Program-made: the position numbers and the translations under genes
Part shown: piece after piece, positions 35,152-45,171 of the stretch
How the letters are laid out: the number at the start of each line of letters is the position of its first letter
Position numbering within the stretch: the stretch's first letter is position 1
From: a virus
DNA length: 64,000 bases
Direction: 5' to 3' (one strand)
IMG/VR virus record: IMGVR_UViG_3300046516_001816
Coordinates: 1-64,000 of that record
Notes under the pieces: model-generated
What the model saw: only the letters and a program-made list of their open reading frames with translations
The model's database searches: none
What the model was told of the DNA's origin: nothing

Positions 35152-37266
35152 TTAGTTGCCCGACGTGAGGCTGTCGAGGCGGTACGATTCGATCGCGAGC
35201 GTGCCCACCGTCTTCATGTTCGGTGCGTAGATCTGGATCTTCAACGTCCAGCTGTAACCACGCTGAGCGTCCTGACCCGTGATCGTCGTGACCGGCACGA
35301 TCTTGAAACGGTTGTCGAAAATACCGTTGACGGCATTCGTCACGAACTTGTTGATCGCGCTGATCAACTGGCCGTTGCTCATGCTCGTCACGCCCGAGTA
35401 CGTACGACGGGCCTTGTCGCCGATCTTCTCCAGGTAGCAGATTGCCACCGCGTTGAAGAACGAGTTCAACACCGAGGTGTCGTCGTCATAGATCGTCTTC
35501 AGGGCCGGGAAGTACGCCTTGCGACGCTCGAACAGTTCCACACCCACCATACCGTTGGTCCAGTCCTTGTTGCGCACTTGCGCCGGCCAGAACGTCACGT
35601 TGATGTCGCTGAACAGATCGATTTCCGAACCCGGGGTCATGTCGAAGGACTTGCCCGACTTCCACTTGCCGTTGCCCGCACCCATGTACGCAGCCGCCTT
35701 GTAAGCGACTTCGAGCGTGAGGGGGAGCGGCTTCGTGTACTGCGAACCCGTGAGCGTGCCCGAACCGGGCACCACCATGCCGCGCATCGTCGGCGTACCG
35801 AAGTAGTCCGACTCCGGGAACTGCTGGAGGTAGGCCTTCAGTGCCACTGCCATCGACGATTCTTCCGATGCCGTCAGCGTGGGCGACAGGGTCGAGAACG
35901 TCGAGAGGACCACGAACAGATCCTTACGCTGCGAGATGAACTGCGCGAGCGCTTGCTTCGTGGTGAGCGGATAGCCCGAGTCGTAGAAGATCGATTCCGG
36001 GGAACCGACCATATCCATCACCGGGTTGGTCGTGTCGGCATACGCCGCGATGAAGTCCGACACCAGGCCTGCGAACAGCGTGTCGTTCATCGTACCGTCA
36101 GTGCCGCCGGCGGCGTACAGATTGCTGGCCGGCGACAGGTAGACTGCATCCACGTCACCCGTGTTGAGCGCGTACGTCGAGTACGGCACGCCTTGCGACG
36201 TTTGCGCGCCCACGAAGTTGAACAGCCACTCTTCGCCTGCGGCGCCCGTGAAGTCGCTGTAGGTCGTGAGTGCCGCGTTGTGCGCGTATTCCGCTGCGTA
36301 GAACTGGGCAACCAGCGCCTGGATGTTCGCATCGTACACGTGGATCTGACCGAACGGACCGAACTGGTCGGCCGTGCCGTCTGCCTTGTTCAGCGCCTGC
36401 CAGGCCGGGATAAAGATATCCTGGATCGACACTTGCGCATCGAGGGCGAGGTTGATCGTGTTCGGCTTGAACGTGAAGTCCAGGAACTGCGCGCCGTCGA
36501 TCGTCGAGATCGCCTTGGCCGTGCCCGTCGTGGTCGACTTCTGCACGCAGGCGATCCGGAACGGATACACGCCGTCGTTTTCGAGGATCGACTGGTTCAG
36601 CGGCGTGCTCGACTTCAACGTCGGGGCCCAGAGGCGGATCCCGTTGTTGTTGCCGTACGCGCCGAAGCTCGGCACTTGCAGGTCGAGGATCGGGGTGCGC
36701 TGGGACGTGCCCGTGCCGCCCGTGAACGTCAAGTCACCTGCCTTTTCTACCGCCGCGCCAAAATCGCTCACGCCTTCGACGACTTGGACTTGTTCCAGCA
36801 CCCATTTGGCGATGAAGCCCGGGGCCGTCGCGCCACCACCGGTGACCGGCACGGGGTTACCCGAGGTGTCGGTCTTGAACGAACCGTCGGCATTGCGCTG
36901 GTATTGCGGCATCTGGACGGGCAGCACGTCCAAGAACAGGCGCAGCGTGGCCGGGGGTGCTGCATCGGCCGGTTGCATGCGCTTGACTTGAATCGCGTTG
37001 CCCTGACCGTTCACGAGTTTCGCGAGTACGGTCGCGTGGTTAGCCCACGGCTTGCGCAGATCGAAAGAATCCGCGCCGTAAATCGTCGTCAGGTCCGCAC
37101 CGCTGACAAGCTCAGTCGTCAGTGGGCCTTGCTGGGTGTAGAGCGGAATCAGCGGCAAGTGCTGCGGAATCTGCTCCGGCGCCGGTGTCACCTGTTGGGT
37201 GCTGAGGTCATCAGCGCCCTGGAAGATGGTCATCGGAGCGCCATTGACAATCTGTGCAGTTGTCAT
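35152..37266 (-). CDS. Contractile tail sheath protein
   Basis: 704 residues, ATG 37266 with AGGAA upstream. The C-terminal 200 residues have the typical sheath pattern: a segment naming the final domain (TNGMVGVELFERRKAYFPAL), a helix with NAVAICYLEKIGDKARRTY, then LISAINKFVTNAVNGIFDN and alternating strands with a Gln/Lys-rich last strand (WTLKIQIYAP). The middle is variable and Gly/Thr-rich, as expected for the outer domains. Length and place between the structural genes and the tube match phiKZ gp29. Strong codon bias suggests it is made in large amounts. Confidence 0.85.
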   Translation of the reverse strand: MTTAQIVNGAPMTIFQGADDLSTQQVTPAPEQIPQHLPLIPLYTQQGPLTTELVSGADLTTIYGADSFDLRKPWANHATVLAKLVNGQGNAIQVKRMQPADAAPPATLRLFLDVLPVQMPQYQRNADGSFKTDTSGNPVPVTGGGATAPGFIAKWVLEQVQVVEGVSDFGAAVEKAGDLTFTGGTGTSQRTPILDLQVPSFGAYGNNNGIRLWAPTLKSSTPLNQSILENDGVYPFRIACVQKSTTTGTAKAISTIDGAQFLDFTFKPNTINLALDAQVSIQDIFIPAWQALNKADGTADQFGPFGQIHVYDANIQALVAQFYAAEYAHNAALTTYSDFTGAAGEEWLFNFVGAQTSQGVPYSTYALNTGDVDAVYLSPASNLYAAGGTDGTMNDTLFAGLVSDFIAAYADTTNPVMDMVGSPESIFYDSGYPLTTKQALAQFISQRKDLFVVLSTFSTLSPTLTASEESSMAVALKAYLQQFPESDYFGTPTMRGMVVPGSGTLTGSQYTKPLPLTLEVAYKAAAYMGAGNGKWKSGKSFDMTPGSEIDLFSDINVTFWPAQVRNKDWTNGMVGVELFERRKAYFPALKTIYDDDTSVLNSFFNAVAICYLEKIGDKARRTYSGVTSMSNGQLISAINKFVTNAVNGIFDNRFKIVPVTTITGQDAQRGYSWTLKIQIYAPNMKTVGTLAIESYRLDSLTSGN

Positions 37267-37462
37267 GGTTGAGTTCCTGTCAATAATGGTATGGTTTCGA
37301 AGACGATGCGCCGCATCATAGTAATTCGGGCGTTTTTTACGTGGGTCACGGTGAGCTTTGCGTGCATAACACGCCTCACTCGGCCCGTCCGAATTTCGTT
37401 TTTATAAGACATAGGATGCTAGATAAAATTTGTCTAGTATTAGATTCCATGAGGCTTGGGCT
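37267..37462. promoter_or_regulatory. Divergent promoter region, sheath and structural gene
   Basis: The 196 bases between divergent genes include an AT-rich part (37395-37450) with TTTTTATAAGACATAGGATG and TCTAGTATTAGATTCC. A weak partial match to the four-copy element ends at 37451. No terminator is seen, so both units probably start here. Confidence 0.4.
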
Positions 37463-38383
37463 ATGAATCATTTTGCTACCGCATACGACACGACGGTGTG
37501 CGCGGGCTACGTACTGGACAAATTGCAAGAAGGCATCCAGCTCGCCCTGATCAAAGGTGATCTGGCATTTAGCCGGATTCCCAACACCCGCATCTTTCAA
37601 GTAAAGGCGATGGGGGCCACGATGGCCTCGATCCCGGAGTTCGCGCATCCGTTCCCGTTTGAGTATAACGGCGAGAAATGTCTGGCGATCGACGTGCGTC
37701 CGTTCGGCCATTACGATCGCCTCAAGGGTGACTTCGTGGTGCGCAACCCGATCGAGTATCAGTTGCTGGTCACGCGGGCCAAACTCAACGACATCTGGTT
37801 GAGCGACGAGTACGCGACGCTGCGTGATATCTCACCGATGGCACTTGCCTACTTTGCGTCCTGGATTGCGGAGAACGTGGCGCGCCGCTTTGGTCTCGAT
37901 CCGCGTGAGCAGTTGAACCTGGCGATTCTCGCAGCCTTCCACTACCAGTGCCTGTTCCTGCACGACGACCAGCTCCCGGAAGCGGGCAAGCTCAAGATGG
38001 TGGCGGCGATTTCGCGGGCGCTGCGCTGCTCGGCGCAAGATGTGCTGGCCGTGCTCGATGAACAACACCAGCCGTGCTTCTCGATTGCGCAGTTCTGCGC
38101 GGAAGCGAAGACGGCCACCAAGAGCGTGCGGCTGCAAGACTTCAATCCGGGCGTGCTGATCTCGATCATCAAGGGCACCTGGTTTGGCGTGCACTCGCAA
38201 GAACTCCTGGGCGTGGCGACGGAACATCCGCCCACCTGGCTGGCGGTGCTACTGGCCGCGCACGTCGAGCGCACCTACAAGAATACGATGCTCGGACGCC
38301 TGGTCGAGAAGCAAGCGCAACGCGAAGGCGGACAGCAGTTCGTGCGAGCCGTGGGTAAGCTCACCGAGTTGGCGACGATTTAA
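37463..38383 (+). CDS. Virion structural protein (phiKZ gp28 position)
   Basis: 306 residues. ATG 37463 is preceded by GAGG; the longer frame from 37430 lacks a signal. Mixed fold: a beta-rich first third (PFPFEYNGEKCLAIDV) and helical remainder with many Ala/Leu. No enzyme motif. It stands first in a plus-strand run (this gene, 877, 564, terminase) that mirrors the phiKZ order 28-27-26-25, and a structural role is inferred from that. Confidence 0.6.
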   Translation: MNHFATAYDTTVCAGYVLDKLQEGIQLALIKGDLAFSRIPNTRIFQVKAMGATMASIPEFAHPFPFEYNGEKCLAIDVRPFGHYDRLKGDFVVRNPIEYQLLVTRAKLNDIWLSDEYATLRDISPMALAYFASWIAENVARRFGLDPREQLNLAILAAFHYQCLFLHDDQLPEAGKLKMVAAISRALRCSAQDVLAVLDEQHQPCFSIAQFCAEAKTATKSVRLQDFNPGVLISIIKGTWFGVHSQELLGVATEHPPTWLAVLLAAHVERTYKNTMLGRLVEKQAQREGGQQFVRAVGKLTELATI

Positions 38384-38394
38384 ATCCCCTGACG

Positions 38395-38432
38395 CCTGGA
38401 GCGAGCTCAGTCGGGCTCGTCTCCAGGTTTTA
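38395..38432 (+). terminator. Intrinsic terminator
   Basis: CCTGGAGCGAGC (38395-38406) pairs with GCTCG-T-CTCCAGG (38415-38427, one bulge), followed by TTTTATT. No TTATGCC tag. Confidence 0.8.
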
Positions 38433-38452
38433 TTCACCAATCGGGATGGCTT

Positions 38453-41086
38453 ATGGCTTACGATTACTTAGTCGACAATGCACTACGCAATGTGTGGTGC
38501 GCGCCGACCTCAGAAAAACAAGACATCTTTCAGCTCGCGCGCATGACTCCCGATGGTGGAGCCTTCAATAGCGTGCAGCTGATGTGGCATAACGTGGGCT
38601 TGCCCACGGCCGCTGAAGGCTACCATGTCTATCAGCTCGGGCAGATCAACCCACGCATGTTGGGTCTGCTGTTGCCGTCGCCGAATGTGTGGACCTCGTT
38701 CACCGCCGCGATGAACGCGAAGAACCTCGTCGCCGATCTGTATACGAATAAAGGCGTGCAGTTCCCGCGCTTTCAATCGTACTATTTGATCACCCCCGAG
38801 AAGCTGGTGGTGGTGGCGGTGAAGGTCAACCCGAAGATCAATGCGAATCTGGATACGGAAGCGGTGTTCCTGCGCTTGTACAGCAACGGCTTCTTTAACA
38901 GTCACCGGGCGCGCGCCGGCAATGCGGTGAACTATATCCAGACCGCGGGGATTGTGCCGTCGAAAAAGAGCGACATCCTCGCGCTACAAGATACGATCAC
39001 CGCGCTTTCGCAGCAACCGGGGTGTGTCTACGCCTTTGTCAATGGCTACAAGGTCGCCGCAGTCAATGTGCTGACAGTCGCCATGGGGGACTCGGTCGAG
39101 TATGTCTACGACAGCTCGATCTACAAGGTGGTGGATTTCCCGTACGAGAACCTGCCCACGTTTAACTCCTCGCTCGATAACAAGTACAAGTTTCTCTTGC
39201 ACTACGCGGGGAGCTCGGACAATGTGATTGACTTCCAGGGCGACGTGGATGTCTGGATCAATTACAACACGGGCAATGGGAACTCGCAGGGCGTGTTCTA
39301 CCACCACAACGCCAAGGACGCGATTCGCAACGTCACGCACCGGGACTATTCGCTGCCCACCGCGTACGTCGCCGGCTTCGTGCAGGATCAAGACGCCTGG
39401 GATGATGCCACCAATGTGACGATTCGGCTGCATGTGCGCCAAGCCGCGTTTGCACGCCCGCTCGTGTTTGAGAACAACCGCATTCTGGATCTCTACACGC
39501 TGCCTGACCAAGCGATTCTCTCGGCAATGGTGGGCGTGAATTCCACGCTGCCCAACTGGCAAGCGGGCACCCTCGAAGCCTCCGAGTACGTGCAGCTGAT
39601 GAATGTGAGCGATACGCGCACGGTCACGCGTCAGATGGTAGAAGACGCGTATGGTTACAACGCAGTAGCCAATCTGGTGGGCGCTTCGCCGCTCGTGCCG
39701 ACGCCCATGTCGGGCAAGCTGATCGTGATGTTGCCGTACAACCTGCAAAGCAATTCGACTGCCTGGGAGTACGACAACGAAGGAACCTTGCTGGGTTTCT
39801 ATGCACACACCAACGGCGGGGCCTACACCTGCACGAATGCTAACTGCGCGCTGGTGGAGATGGTGAGTGGCAATGCGAGCCAGCAGCTCGATGACACGTA
39901 CGGGCAGACCACGCAGCTGATTGACCCGACGCTCGATTACCGGATGTATATCTGCGCGATCGATCAGGGTAACGGCATGCCGACCTACGTGTGGCAAGAC
40001 GTGACGGGCTCGTCGATGTACACGATCCTGAACAACACGCTGTCCTGGTCACTCAATCCGACGCAGTGGTACACCTGTGTGCGCTCCAACAAAACGCATC
40101 TGGCGTATCAGCTCTTTATCCAGCCGAGCGAGGGGATCCTCTCGATTCAGTTGCAGCAGGAAGGCATTCGCAATTATATCTTGCAGATGTTTGCGATGCA
40201 GATTCCGATGGGTCAGTTCGATGTGTTCTTGAATGGTCGCACGATGGTGCCGGACATCGACTACAAGTTCATCTTCCCGAACTTGATGATCAACAACATC
40301 GAAGCACTCGACTATCCGCAAGATCGCCAGCAGGTGATCACGTTGCGCTGGCAAGGGTTCTGTAACACGGACCTGACAATGCCGCTCGCGGATGTGAGTA
40401 CAGGGTTCGTGCAGTACGGGCTCTTGGCCAACACGAACAAGTACACGATCATCGATGACGAGCCGCTGCGCATCTCGGTGGGCGGGGGCGTGTTTCCGCT
40501 GTCGAGTCTGTCGTTCCCGGAAACCAGCGCGGATATTCTCACGCCGGTGCCGGCCAATGGCAAGCCGTACATGCTGCAAAAGACCGTGGTGCCAATGCGG
40601 GGGGTGACCAACCAGGGCACGTATGCGTATCGCGCACAGTCCCAAGTCATTGATGCGGCGCTGACCGACTATATGACCAAGTACTTCCCGCTGCCCAGTG
40701 CGTCGGGCCCGGACACGATCACGGAGCTGTACCCGGTGTTCAGCCCCTTCCTGTGTCGCATCATCTATGACCTGGTCAATGGCACGATCGAGACGTCGCA
40801 GTTCCAGACGTTCTATAACGACAAGTTTGTGAAGCAAGTCTGTGCGCCCTACGAGTATCTGTTGGCGTTTGACCCGACGCAGACCAACAACCAACCGGAT
40901 GCGCGGTTTGTCACGATCCGGCCGCACAACCTGAATGTCACGATCGGTCTGAACCTGTACTGCTACAACTTCCTGCAAAGCGTGGTGCGGATTTATCTGC
41001 GGGGCTTGGTGCAGTTGAATAACTTCGTGTCCATTGCGAACCTCGGCGCGCAACAAGGCACGAATGGTCAGTCGGCCAGCCAGTAA
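38453..41086 (+). CDS. Large virion structural protein (phiKZ gp27 position)
   Basis: 877 residues, ATG 38453; only a weak GGGA lies upstream. Beta-rich throughout, with many Asn, Thr, Tyr and Gln and few long helices, as in baseplate or fibre-like proteins. The C-terminal part has an ordered helix-strand region (CRIIYDLVNGTI, YEYLLAFDPTQ). No catalytic motif. It is followed after 22 bases by the 564-residue protein; the two share composition and may be partners in the tail or baseplate. Confidence 0.65.
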   Translation: MAYDYLVDNALRNVWCAPTSEKQDIFQLARMTPDGGAFNSVQLMWHNVGLPTAAEGYHVYQLGQINPRMLGLLLPSPNVWTSFTAAMNAKNLVADLYTNKGVQFPRFQSYYLITPEKLVVVAVKVNPKINANLDTEAVFLRLYSNGFFNSHRARAGNAVNYIQTAGIVPSKKSDILALQDTITALSQQPGCVYAFVNGYKVAAVNVLTVAMGDSVEYVYDSSIYKVVDFPYENLPTFNSSLDNKYKFLLHYAGSSDNVIDFQGDVDVWINYNTGNGNSQGVFYHHNAKDAIRNVTHRDYSLPTAYVAGFVQDQDAWDDATNVTIRLHVRQAAFARPLVFENNRILDLYTLPDQAILSAMVGVNSTLPNWQAGTLEASEYVQLMNVSDTRTVTRQMVEDAYGYNAVANLVGASPLVPTPMSGKLIVMLPYNLQSNSTAWEYDNEGTLLGFYAHTNGGAYTCTNANCALVEMVSGNASQQLDDTYGQTTQLIDPTLDYRMYICAIDQGNGMPTYVWQDVTGSSMYTILNNTLSWSLNPTQWYTCVRSNKTHLAYQLFIQPSEGILSIQLQQEGIRNYILQMFAMQIPMGQFDVFLNGRTMVPDIDYKFIFPNLMINNIEALDYPQDRQQVITLRWQGFCNTDLTMPLADVSTGFVQYGLLANTNKYTIIDDEPLRISVGGGVFPLSSLSFPETSADILTPVPANGKPYMLQKTVVPMRGVTNQGTYAYRAQSQVIDAALTDYMTKYFPLPSASGPDTITELYPVFSPFLCRIIYDLVNGTIETSQFQTFYNDKFVKQVCAPYEYLLAFDPTQTNNQPDARFVTIRPHNLNVTIGLNLYCYNFLQSVVRIYLRGLVQLNNFVSIANLGAQQGTNGQSASQ

Positions 41087-41108
41087 CTTATCCTAGCGGA
41101 GTCTTTTA

Positions 41109-42803
41109 ATGTCGACAATCAATCTCCCGACCGGGTCCGACGGCGGGGTGCCGATCTACAATCCGAATGGGTTGTGGCAGATCTGGCCGCTGGCCAATCT
41201 GTTTCGCGGTCAGGCGGGCACCAATATGTACATTGGCAAGGTCAACGACTATGTCTGCGACTATACGACCAATGACTGGTATCGGATTTCCTACGTGGAT
41301 CCGACCACCTACGTGCCGACACTGGTGCCGCTTTCCACCGCGCCCAATGCCGTGCTCACCTCGGGCGATCTGCTTCAGGGCGTGGGTGCGGGCTCAGGTG
41401 CTGATACGTTCCGCGTCTACCTGGACGAGTCGGTGATCCCTTACTCGCTCGCCGTCGATGCGCGCCTGTGGTTCCCGGGCACCGAAGTCGTCGCCGTGAA
41501 GATCTTCACGGGATCGGATTTCTCGAACAACAACAACTGTATCAGCGCGTACTACAGCCAGTCGGGTACGCTGCAAAGCCAGGCGATCCAAACGGTCGAG
41601 TCGCAAGTCACGTTCCCGGACGGCTCGGTCGGTGCAGTGATGACGATTCCGGTGTGCTACACCAACGTCGATCTGCCTGATGGTACGCCGGTCACGGCGG
41701 TGGCCTACTACGCGTCCGGCATGGTGGCCTCCAAGCGTCAGCTGATGATTGAGAAGTCGTCGTTCATTCGTCTGGCGGACTCGGGGGCCAAGTACGTGCA
41801 GAGCATCCAGTTGCTCTCGCCGTATATGTCGCAGACGAACCCGAACCAGATTCAGTTCCCGGTCAACGTGTTGCTCGCGGGCCTGAACATCATGGGTCAG
41901 GTGAACTACAGCGACGGCTCCTCGGTGAAACTGCCGGTGGATGGCACGAAGTTCCAGATCATGGGCTTCGATGGTTTTGTCTCGAGCATCGTCGGCGAAG
42001 AGTTCGACATCGTGCTCAAGTACAACCTCTCGAGCGACGAAGCGGTGTACGGGGCGAATTCGGTGAACAACCAAAAGTTTATCACCGAAACCTACACGGC
42101 TAAGTCGATCAATGCCGATGGTGCTTACACGCTGAAACTGTACGCCTACCCGGTCTGGATCAACGCGGTATCGGGTTACCGCCTGCAATGGTTCCTGTAC
42201 GATCTGGATCGCAGCCAGTGGTGGGACGTGACGAGCCTGGTGACCTTCTCGGCCTCCAGCCCCGCTTTCCAGCCGCTCACCTACGGCACGCTTCAGAACA
42301 TCACCGCCCAGGTGCTGCTCTCGCGGGTTGACGGTAGCTTCACGAACTACAACTTCACCGACTCGGTGGCGATCACCTTGTTGCAACCGGGCACGAATGC
42401 GTCGCCCTGGCAGGTGCAGTTCAGTCCGGGTCAAGTGCCGGCCTACGGTCCGGGCTTGGTGGCGAATGTGCAGGAGCTCGCCGCCAACAGCTACACGATC
42501 GATCTGAGCTCGGGCTTTGCCGATCAAGCCTCGTGGCTGAATGCGCTCTACTACAACAGTGAGCCGCTCACCGATCCGGCGCAAGAAGCAGTGGTCCCGG
42601 CACCGAACTACTTCGCGATCCAGTTGCCTGATGGCACGGAAATCGAAGCACCGATCGCGGCCTGGAACGCTGTGCAGTCCACGACGGTGCCACTGACGAA
42701 CTACGGCACGCTCTTTGTAACGTTCTTCCTGAGGACGTCCACCAACGATCTGCAACTCTCGATCGCGGGTGTACCGATTCAGATCACGAACATGACGAAC
42801 TAA
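41109..42803 (+). CDS. Virion structural protein (phiKZ gp26 position)
   Basis: 564 residues, ATG 41109 with GGAG eight bases upstream. Predicted as a chain of beta domains of about 90 residues each (strands such as VVAVKIF, YTLKLYAYPVW, QLSIAGVPIQI), rich in Ser, Thr, Asn and Tyr; immunoglobulin-like domains are possible. No helical coiled coil. A long hairpin follows and separates it from the terminase gene. Its role in the tail or baseplate is inferred from its neighbours. Confidence 0.65.
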   Translation: MSTINLPTGSDGGVPIYNPNGLWQIWPLANLFRGQAGTNMYIGKVNDYVCDYTTNDWYRISYVDPTTYVPTLVPLSTAPNAVLTSGDLLQGVGAGSGADTFRVYLDESVIPYSLAVDARLWFPGTEVVAVKIFTGSDFSNNNNCISAYYSQSGTLQSQAIQTVESQVTFPDGSVGAVMTIPVCYTNVDLPDGTPVTAVAYYASGMVASKRQLMIEKSSFIRLADSGAKYVQSIQLLSPYMSQTNPNQIQFPVNVLLAGLNIMGQVNYSDGSSVKLPVDGTKFQIMGFDGFVSSIVGEEFDIVLKYNLSSDEAVYGANSVNNQKFITETYTAKSINADGAYTLKLYAYPVWINAVSGYRLQWFLYDLDRSQWWDVTSLVTFSASSPAFQPLTYGTLQNITAQVLLSRVDGSFTNYNFTDSVAITLLQPGTNASPWQVQFSPGQVPAYGPGLVANVQELAANSYTIDLSSGFADQASWLNALYYNSEPLTDPAQEAVVPAPNYFAIQLPDGTEIEAPIAAWNAVQSTTVPLTNYGTLFVTFFLRTSTNDLQLSIAGVPIQITNMTN

Positions 42804-42859
42804 TTCGTCAGCCTCCTGCCCCAGCTTCTCACGAGGCTCGGGTGGGAGGCGGATGAATT
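42802..42859 (+). terminator. Long imperfect hairpin before the terminase gene
   Basis: 42802-42821 pairs with 42840-42859 through about 19 of 20 positions, counting G-T pairs. There is no T-run or tag, so it may be a processing site or partial terminator that lowers terminase expression relative to the virion proteins upstream. Confidence 0.6.
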
Positions 42860-42879
42860 AAACCAAGCAGGTGAGATAA

Positions 42880-45126
42880 ATGATTCTCTTCGAAGACGAT
42901 TGGAAGAAATACCCCACAGCGATCATCGATACGATGACCAGCAATCAGAGTTATGTGCGCTTAGCCAAGCTCTACCAGAAAATGGGGATTCGCAATAACG
43001 CGTTCTGTCTGGCGCTGATTAACCCACAGTTGCAAGGGCTCAATCCGTTTGATCCGGACTTGACGCTCGAACAGATGGCGATGATTGCCATTGAATGCGC
43101 GACCAACCCCTGGTACTACATGCGTGAAGTCGCGCGGGTGCCGGCCATTGGTGCAGGCGAAGCCACCCCCTTCGAGGGCAACCGCGGCAACGTCGCGTTG
43201 TTCTGGTGTTTCTTTAACCACGTGATGACGTTCCTGATTCAGATCCGTCAGACCGGTAAGTCGCTCTCCACTGACTTGCTGATGACGCTGCTGATGAACT
43301 TCATGTGTCAGAATACGGAAATCAACTTGTTGACCAAGGATGAGATTCTCCGTAAGACCAATATCGACCGGTTGAAGAAATGTATCGATGAATTGCCGCC
43401 GTACCTGATTCAACGGAACGCCAAACTCGATACGAATAACACCGAAGCGATTACCATCAAGGCGCTTCAGAACATCTACAAAACGCACGTGCCGCAAGCA
43501 TCGGAAAAAGGCGCGTATAAGCTTGGCCGTGGTTTGACCTCCCCGATTATGCATATCGACGAGGCCCCCTTCCAGCCGAACGTGAAGATCGCGGTGGGCT
43601 CGGCGCTGGCGGCCACGGGTGCGGCAGTCGATAAGGTGAAGGCCAAGGGCGGGATGTACGGCACCATCTTCACGACGACGGCGGGCAAGATCGATGACAA
43701 GGATGGCGCGTTTGTCTACGGGCTGCTCCAAGAAGCGGCGGTGTGGACCGAGAAGTTCTACGACGCGAAGAATGCGCAAGAGCTCGAGAAGATGATCCGC
43801 GGGGCCAGTCGGGGCGGCGGTGGTGGGGTGTTCCGGGTGAACATTACGCTGAACCACCGGCAGTTGGGCAAGACCGATGCGTGGTTGCGTGAAAAGCTCG
43901 AAGCCTCCACGGCCTCGGGTGATGACGCGAACCGCGATTACTTTAACATGTGGACAGCCGGCTCGCTCACCAATCCGCTGCCGATCAGTGTGCTGAAGGC
44001 GATTAGCCAAAGCGTGAAAGAAGTCAAGCACACCGAGATCAGTCCGGAAGGCTATATCACCCGCTGGTATATCGAAGAGCACGAGATCGAGGAACGCATG
44101 CGCACCTCGCGCTTTGTGGTCGGTATGGATACGTCCGAAGCCTCGGGGGGCGATGATATCTCGCTGGTGATGATGGACGTCGAGACGCTGGAAGTGATTG
44201 CTGCGGGCACGTTCAACGAAACCAACCTGATTACCTTTGCGTCCTGGGTGTGCTCCTGGTTGACCCGCTGGGAAACGACCACCATGATCATTGAGCGGCG
44301 CAGCACGGGCGGCATGTTGATGGATTACCTGTTGCTGATGCTGCCGTCGATGGGCGTGGATCCGTTTAAACGCGTCTACAACCGTGTGGTGCAAGAGTAC
44401 GACGAAATGCCCGATCGTTGGAAAGAGATTCAAGTGCCGATGGGGCGGCGGCCGCAAGAGATCTATGTGCGGCAAAAGAAGGCCTTTGGCTTCTCGACCT
44501 CCGGGGGCCTGGGTCAAACGTCACGCTCGGAGCTCTACTCCACCACGCTGCAACTGGGGGCCAAGCGCGCCTGTCACATGGTGCATGACAAGTCGCTGAT
44601 TGATCAGATCACCTCCTTGATTTCCAAGAACGGTCGCATCGATCACCCGACGGGCGGGCATGATGACATGGTGATTGGCTGGTTGCTCTGTCACTGGTTG
44701 CTCACCAAAGGCAAGCAGCTTTCCTACTACGGCATTGATCAGCGTCGGATTGGGACGGCTTTGGGCGGCGAGCAAACCGAAGAGACCAAGCGCGACCATG
44801 CCTTCCGTCAGGAGCAGGAGCTGTTGCGTGAGCGCATGGAAAAGCTCGGCGACGAGCTGGGTCGGGAGTCAGATGAGTGGATCATCAAACGACTGGAGCA
44901 TCAGCTGCGCATTCTCAACAGCCAAGTGGTCCGGGAAGAAGGCGAAGTGTTCTCGCTTGATACCTTGATCAACAAGGCCAAGGAACAGCGCCGCGAACGC
45001 GTGCGCTCCAAGTCAGGTATGCAGAAGTCGGGCTATGCGTCGTCGCAGTATGGTAACGCGCATCTCACGGTGACCGACAAACCGCCCACGATGGGCAGTT
45101 ATTACAACCGTTTTATGATGCGCTAA
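42880..45126 (+). CDS. terL: Terminase large subunit
   Basis: 748 residues, ATG 42880 with AGGTGAG upstream. ATPase part: Walker A IRQTGKS (residues 122-128) and Walker B IMHIDEAPF with D227-E228. Nuclease part (RNase H fold): GMDTSE with D417, IIERRSTG with E472, and GGHDDMVIG with D595-D596, the usual three acidic positions. The C-terminal 120 residues are helical and charged, a phiKZ-like extension. The protein cuts concatemeric DNA and drives it into the prohead. No small terminase subunit was recognised nearby. The gene ends at a tagged bidirectional terminator. Confidence 0.93.
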   Translation: MILFEDDWKKYPTAIIDTMTSNQSYVRLAKLYQKMGIRNNAFCLALINPQLQGLNPFDPDLTLEQMAMIAIECATNPWYYMREVARVPAIGAGEATPFEGNRGNVALFWCFFNHVMTFLIQIRQTGKSLSTDLLMTLLMNFMCQNTEINLLTKDEILRKTNIDRLKKCIDELPPYLIQRNAKLDTNNTEAITIKALQNIYKTHVPQASEKGAYKLGRGLTSPIMHIDEAPFQPNVKIAVGSALAATGAAVDKVKAKGGMYGTIFTTTAGKIDDKDGAFVYGLLQEAAVWTEKFYDAKNAQELEKMIRGASRGGGGGVFRVNITLNHRQLGKTDAWLREKLEASTASGDDANRDYFNMWTAGSLTNPLPISVLKAISQSVKEVKHTEISPEGYITRWYIEEHEIEERMRTSRFVVGMDTSEASGGDDISLVMMDVETLEVIAAGTFNETNLITFASWVCSWLTRWETTTMIIERRSTGGMLMDYLLLMLPSMGVDPFKRVYNRVVQEYDEMPDRWKEIQVPMGRRPQEIYVRQKKAFGFSTSGGLGQTSRSELYSTTLQLGAKRACHMVHDKSLIDQITSLISKNGRIDHPTGGHDDMVIGWLLCHWLLTKGKQLSYYGIDQRRIGTALGGEQTEETKRDHAFRQEQELLRERMEKLGDELGRESDEWIIKRLEHQLRILNSQVVREEGEVFSLDTLINKAKEQRRERVRSKSGMQKSGYASSQYGNAHLTVTDKPPTMGSYYNRFMMR

Positions 45127-45129
45127 CTT

Positions 45130-45171
45130 GACGGCATAAGGGGAGGGCGCACGCCCTCCCTCTATGACGTT
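45130..45171. terminator. Bidirectional terminator, same flanks as at 34012
   Basis: GGGAGGGC (45141-45148) pairs exactly with GCCCTCCC (45153-45160) around GCAC. The flanks GACGGCATAAG and TCTATGACGT are the same as at the terminator near 34030, although the stems differ. Confidence 0.92.

Noticed and set aside
35146-37272. Long plus-strand frame opposite the sheath gene (and similar frames opposite the giant tail and terminase genes)
   Set aside because: These are shadows caused by strong codon bias; the opposite strand has the recognisable protein, and the antisense products are Arg/His-rich nonsense.
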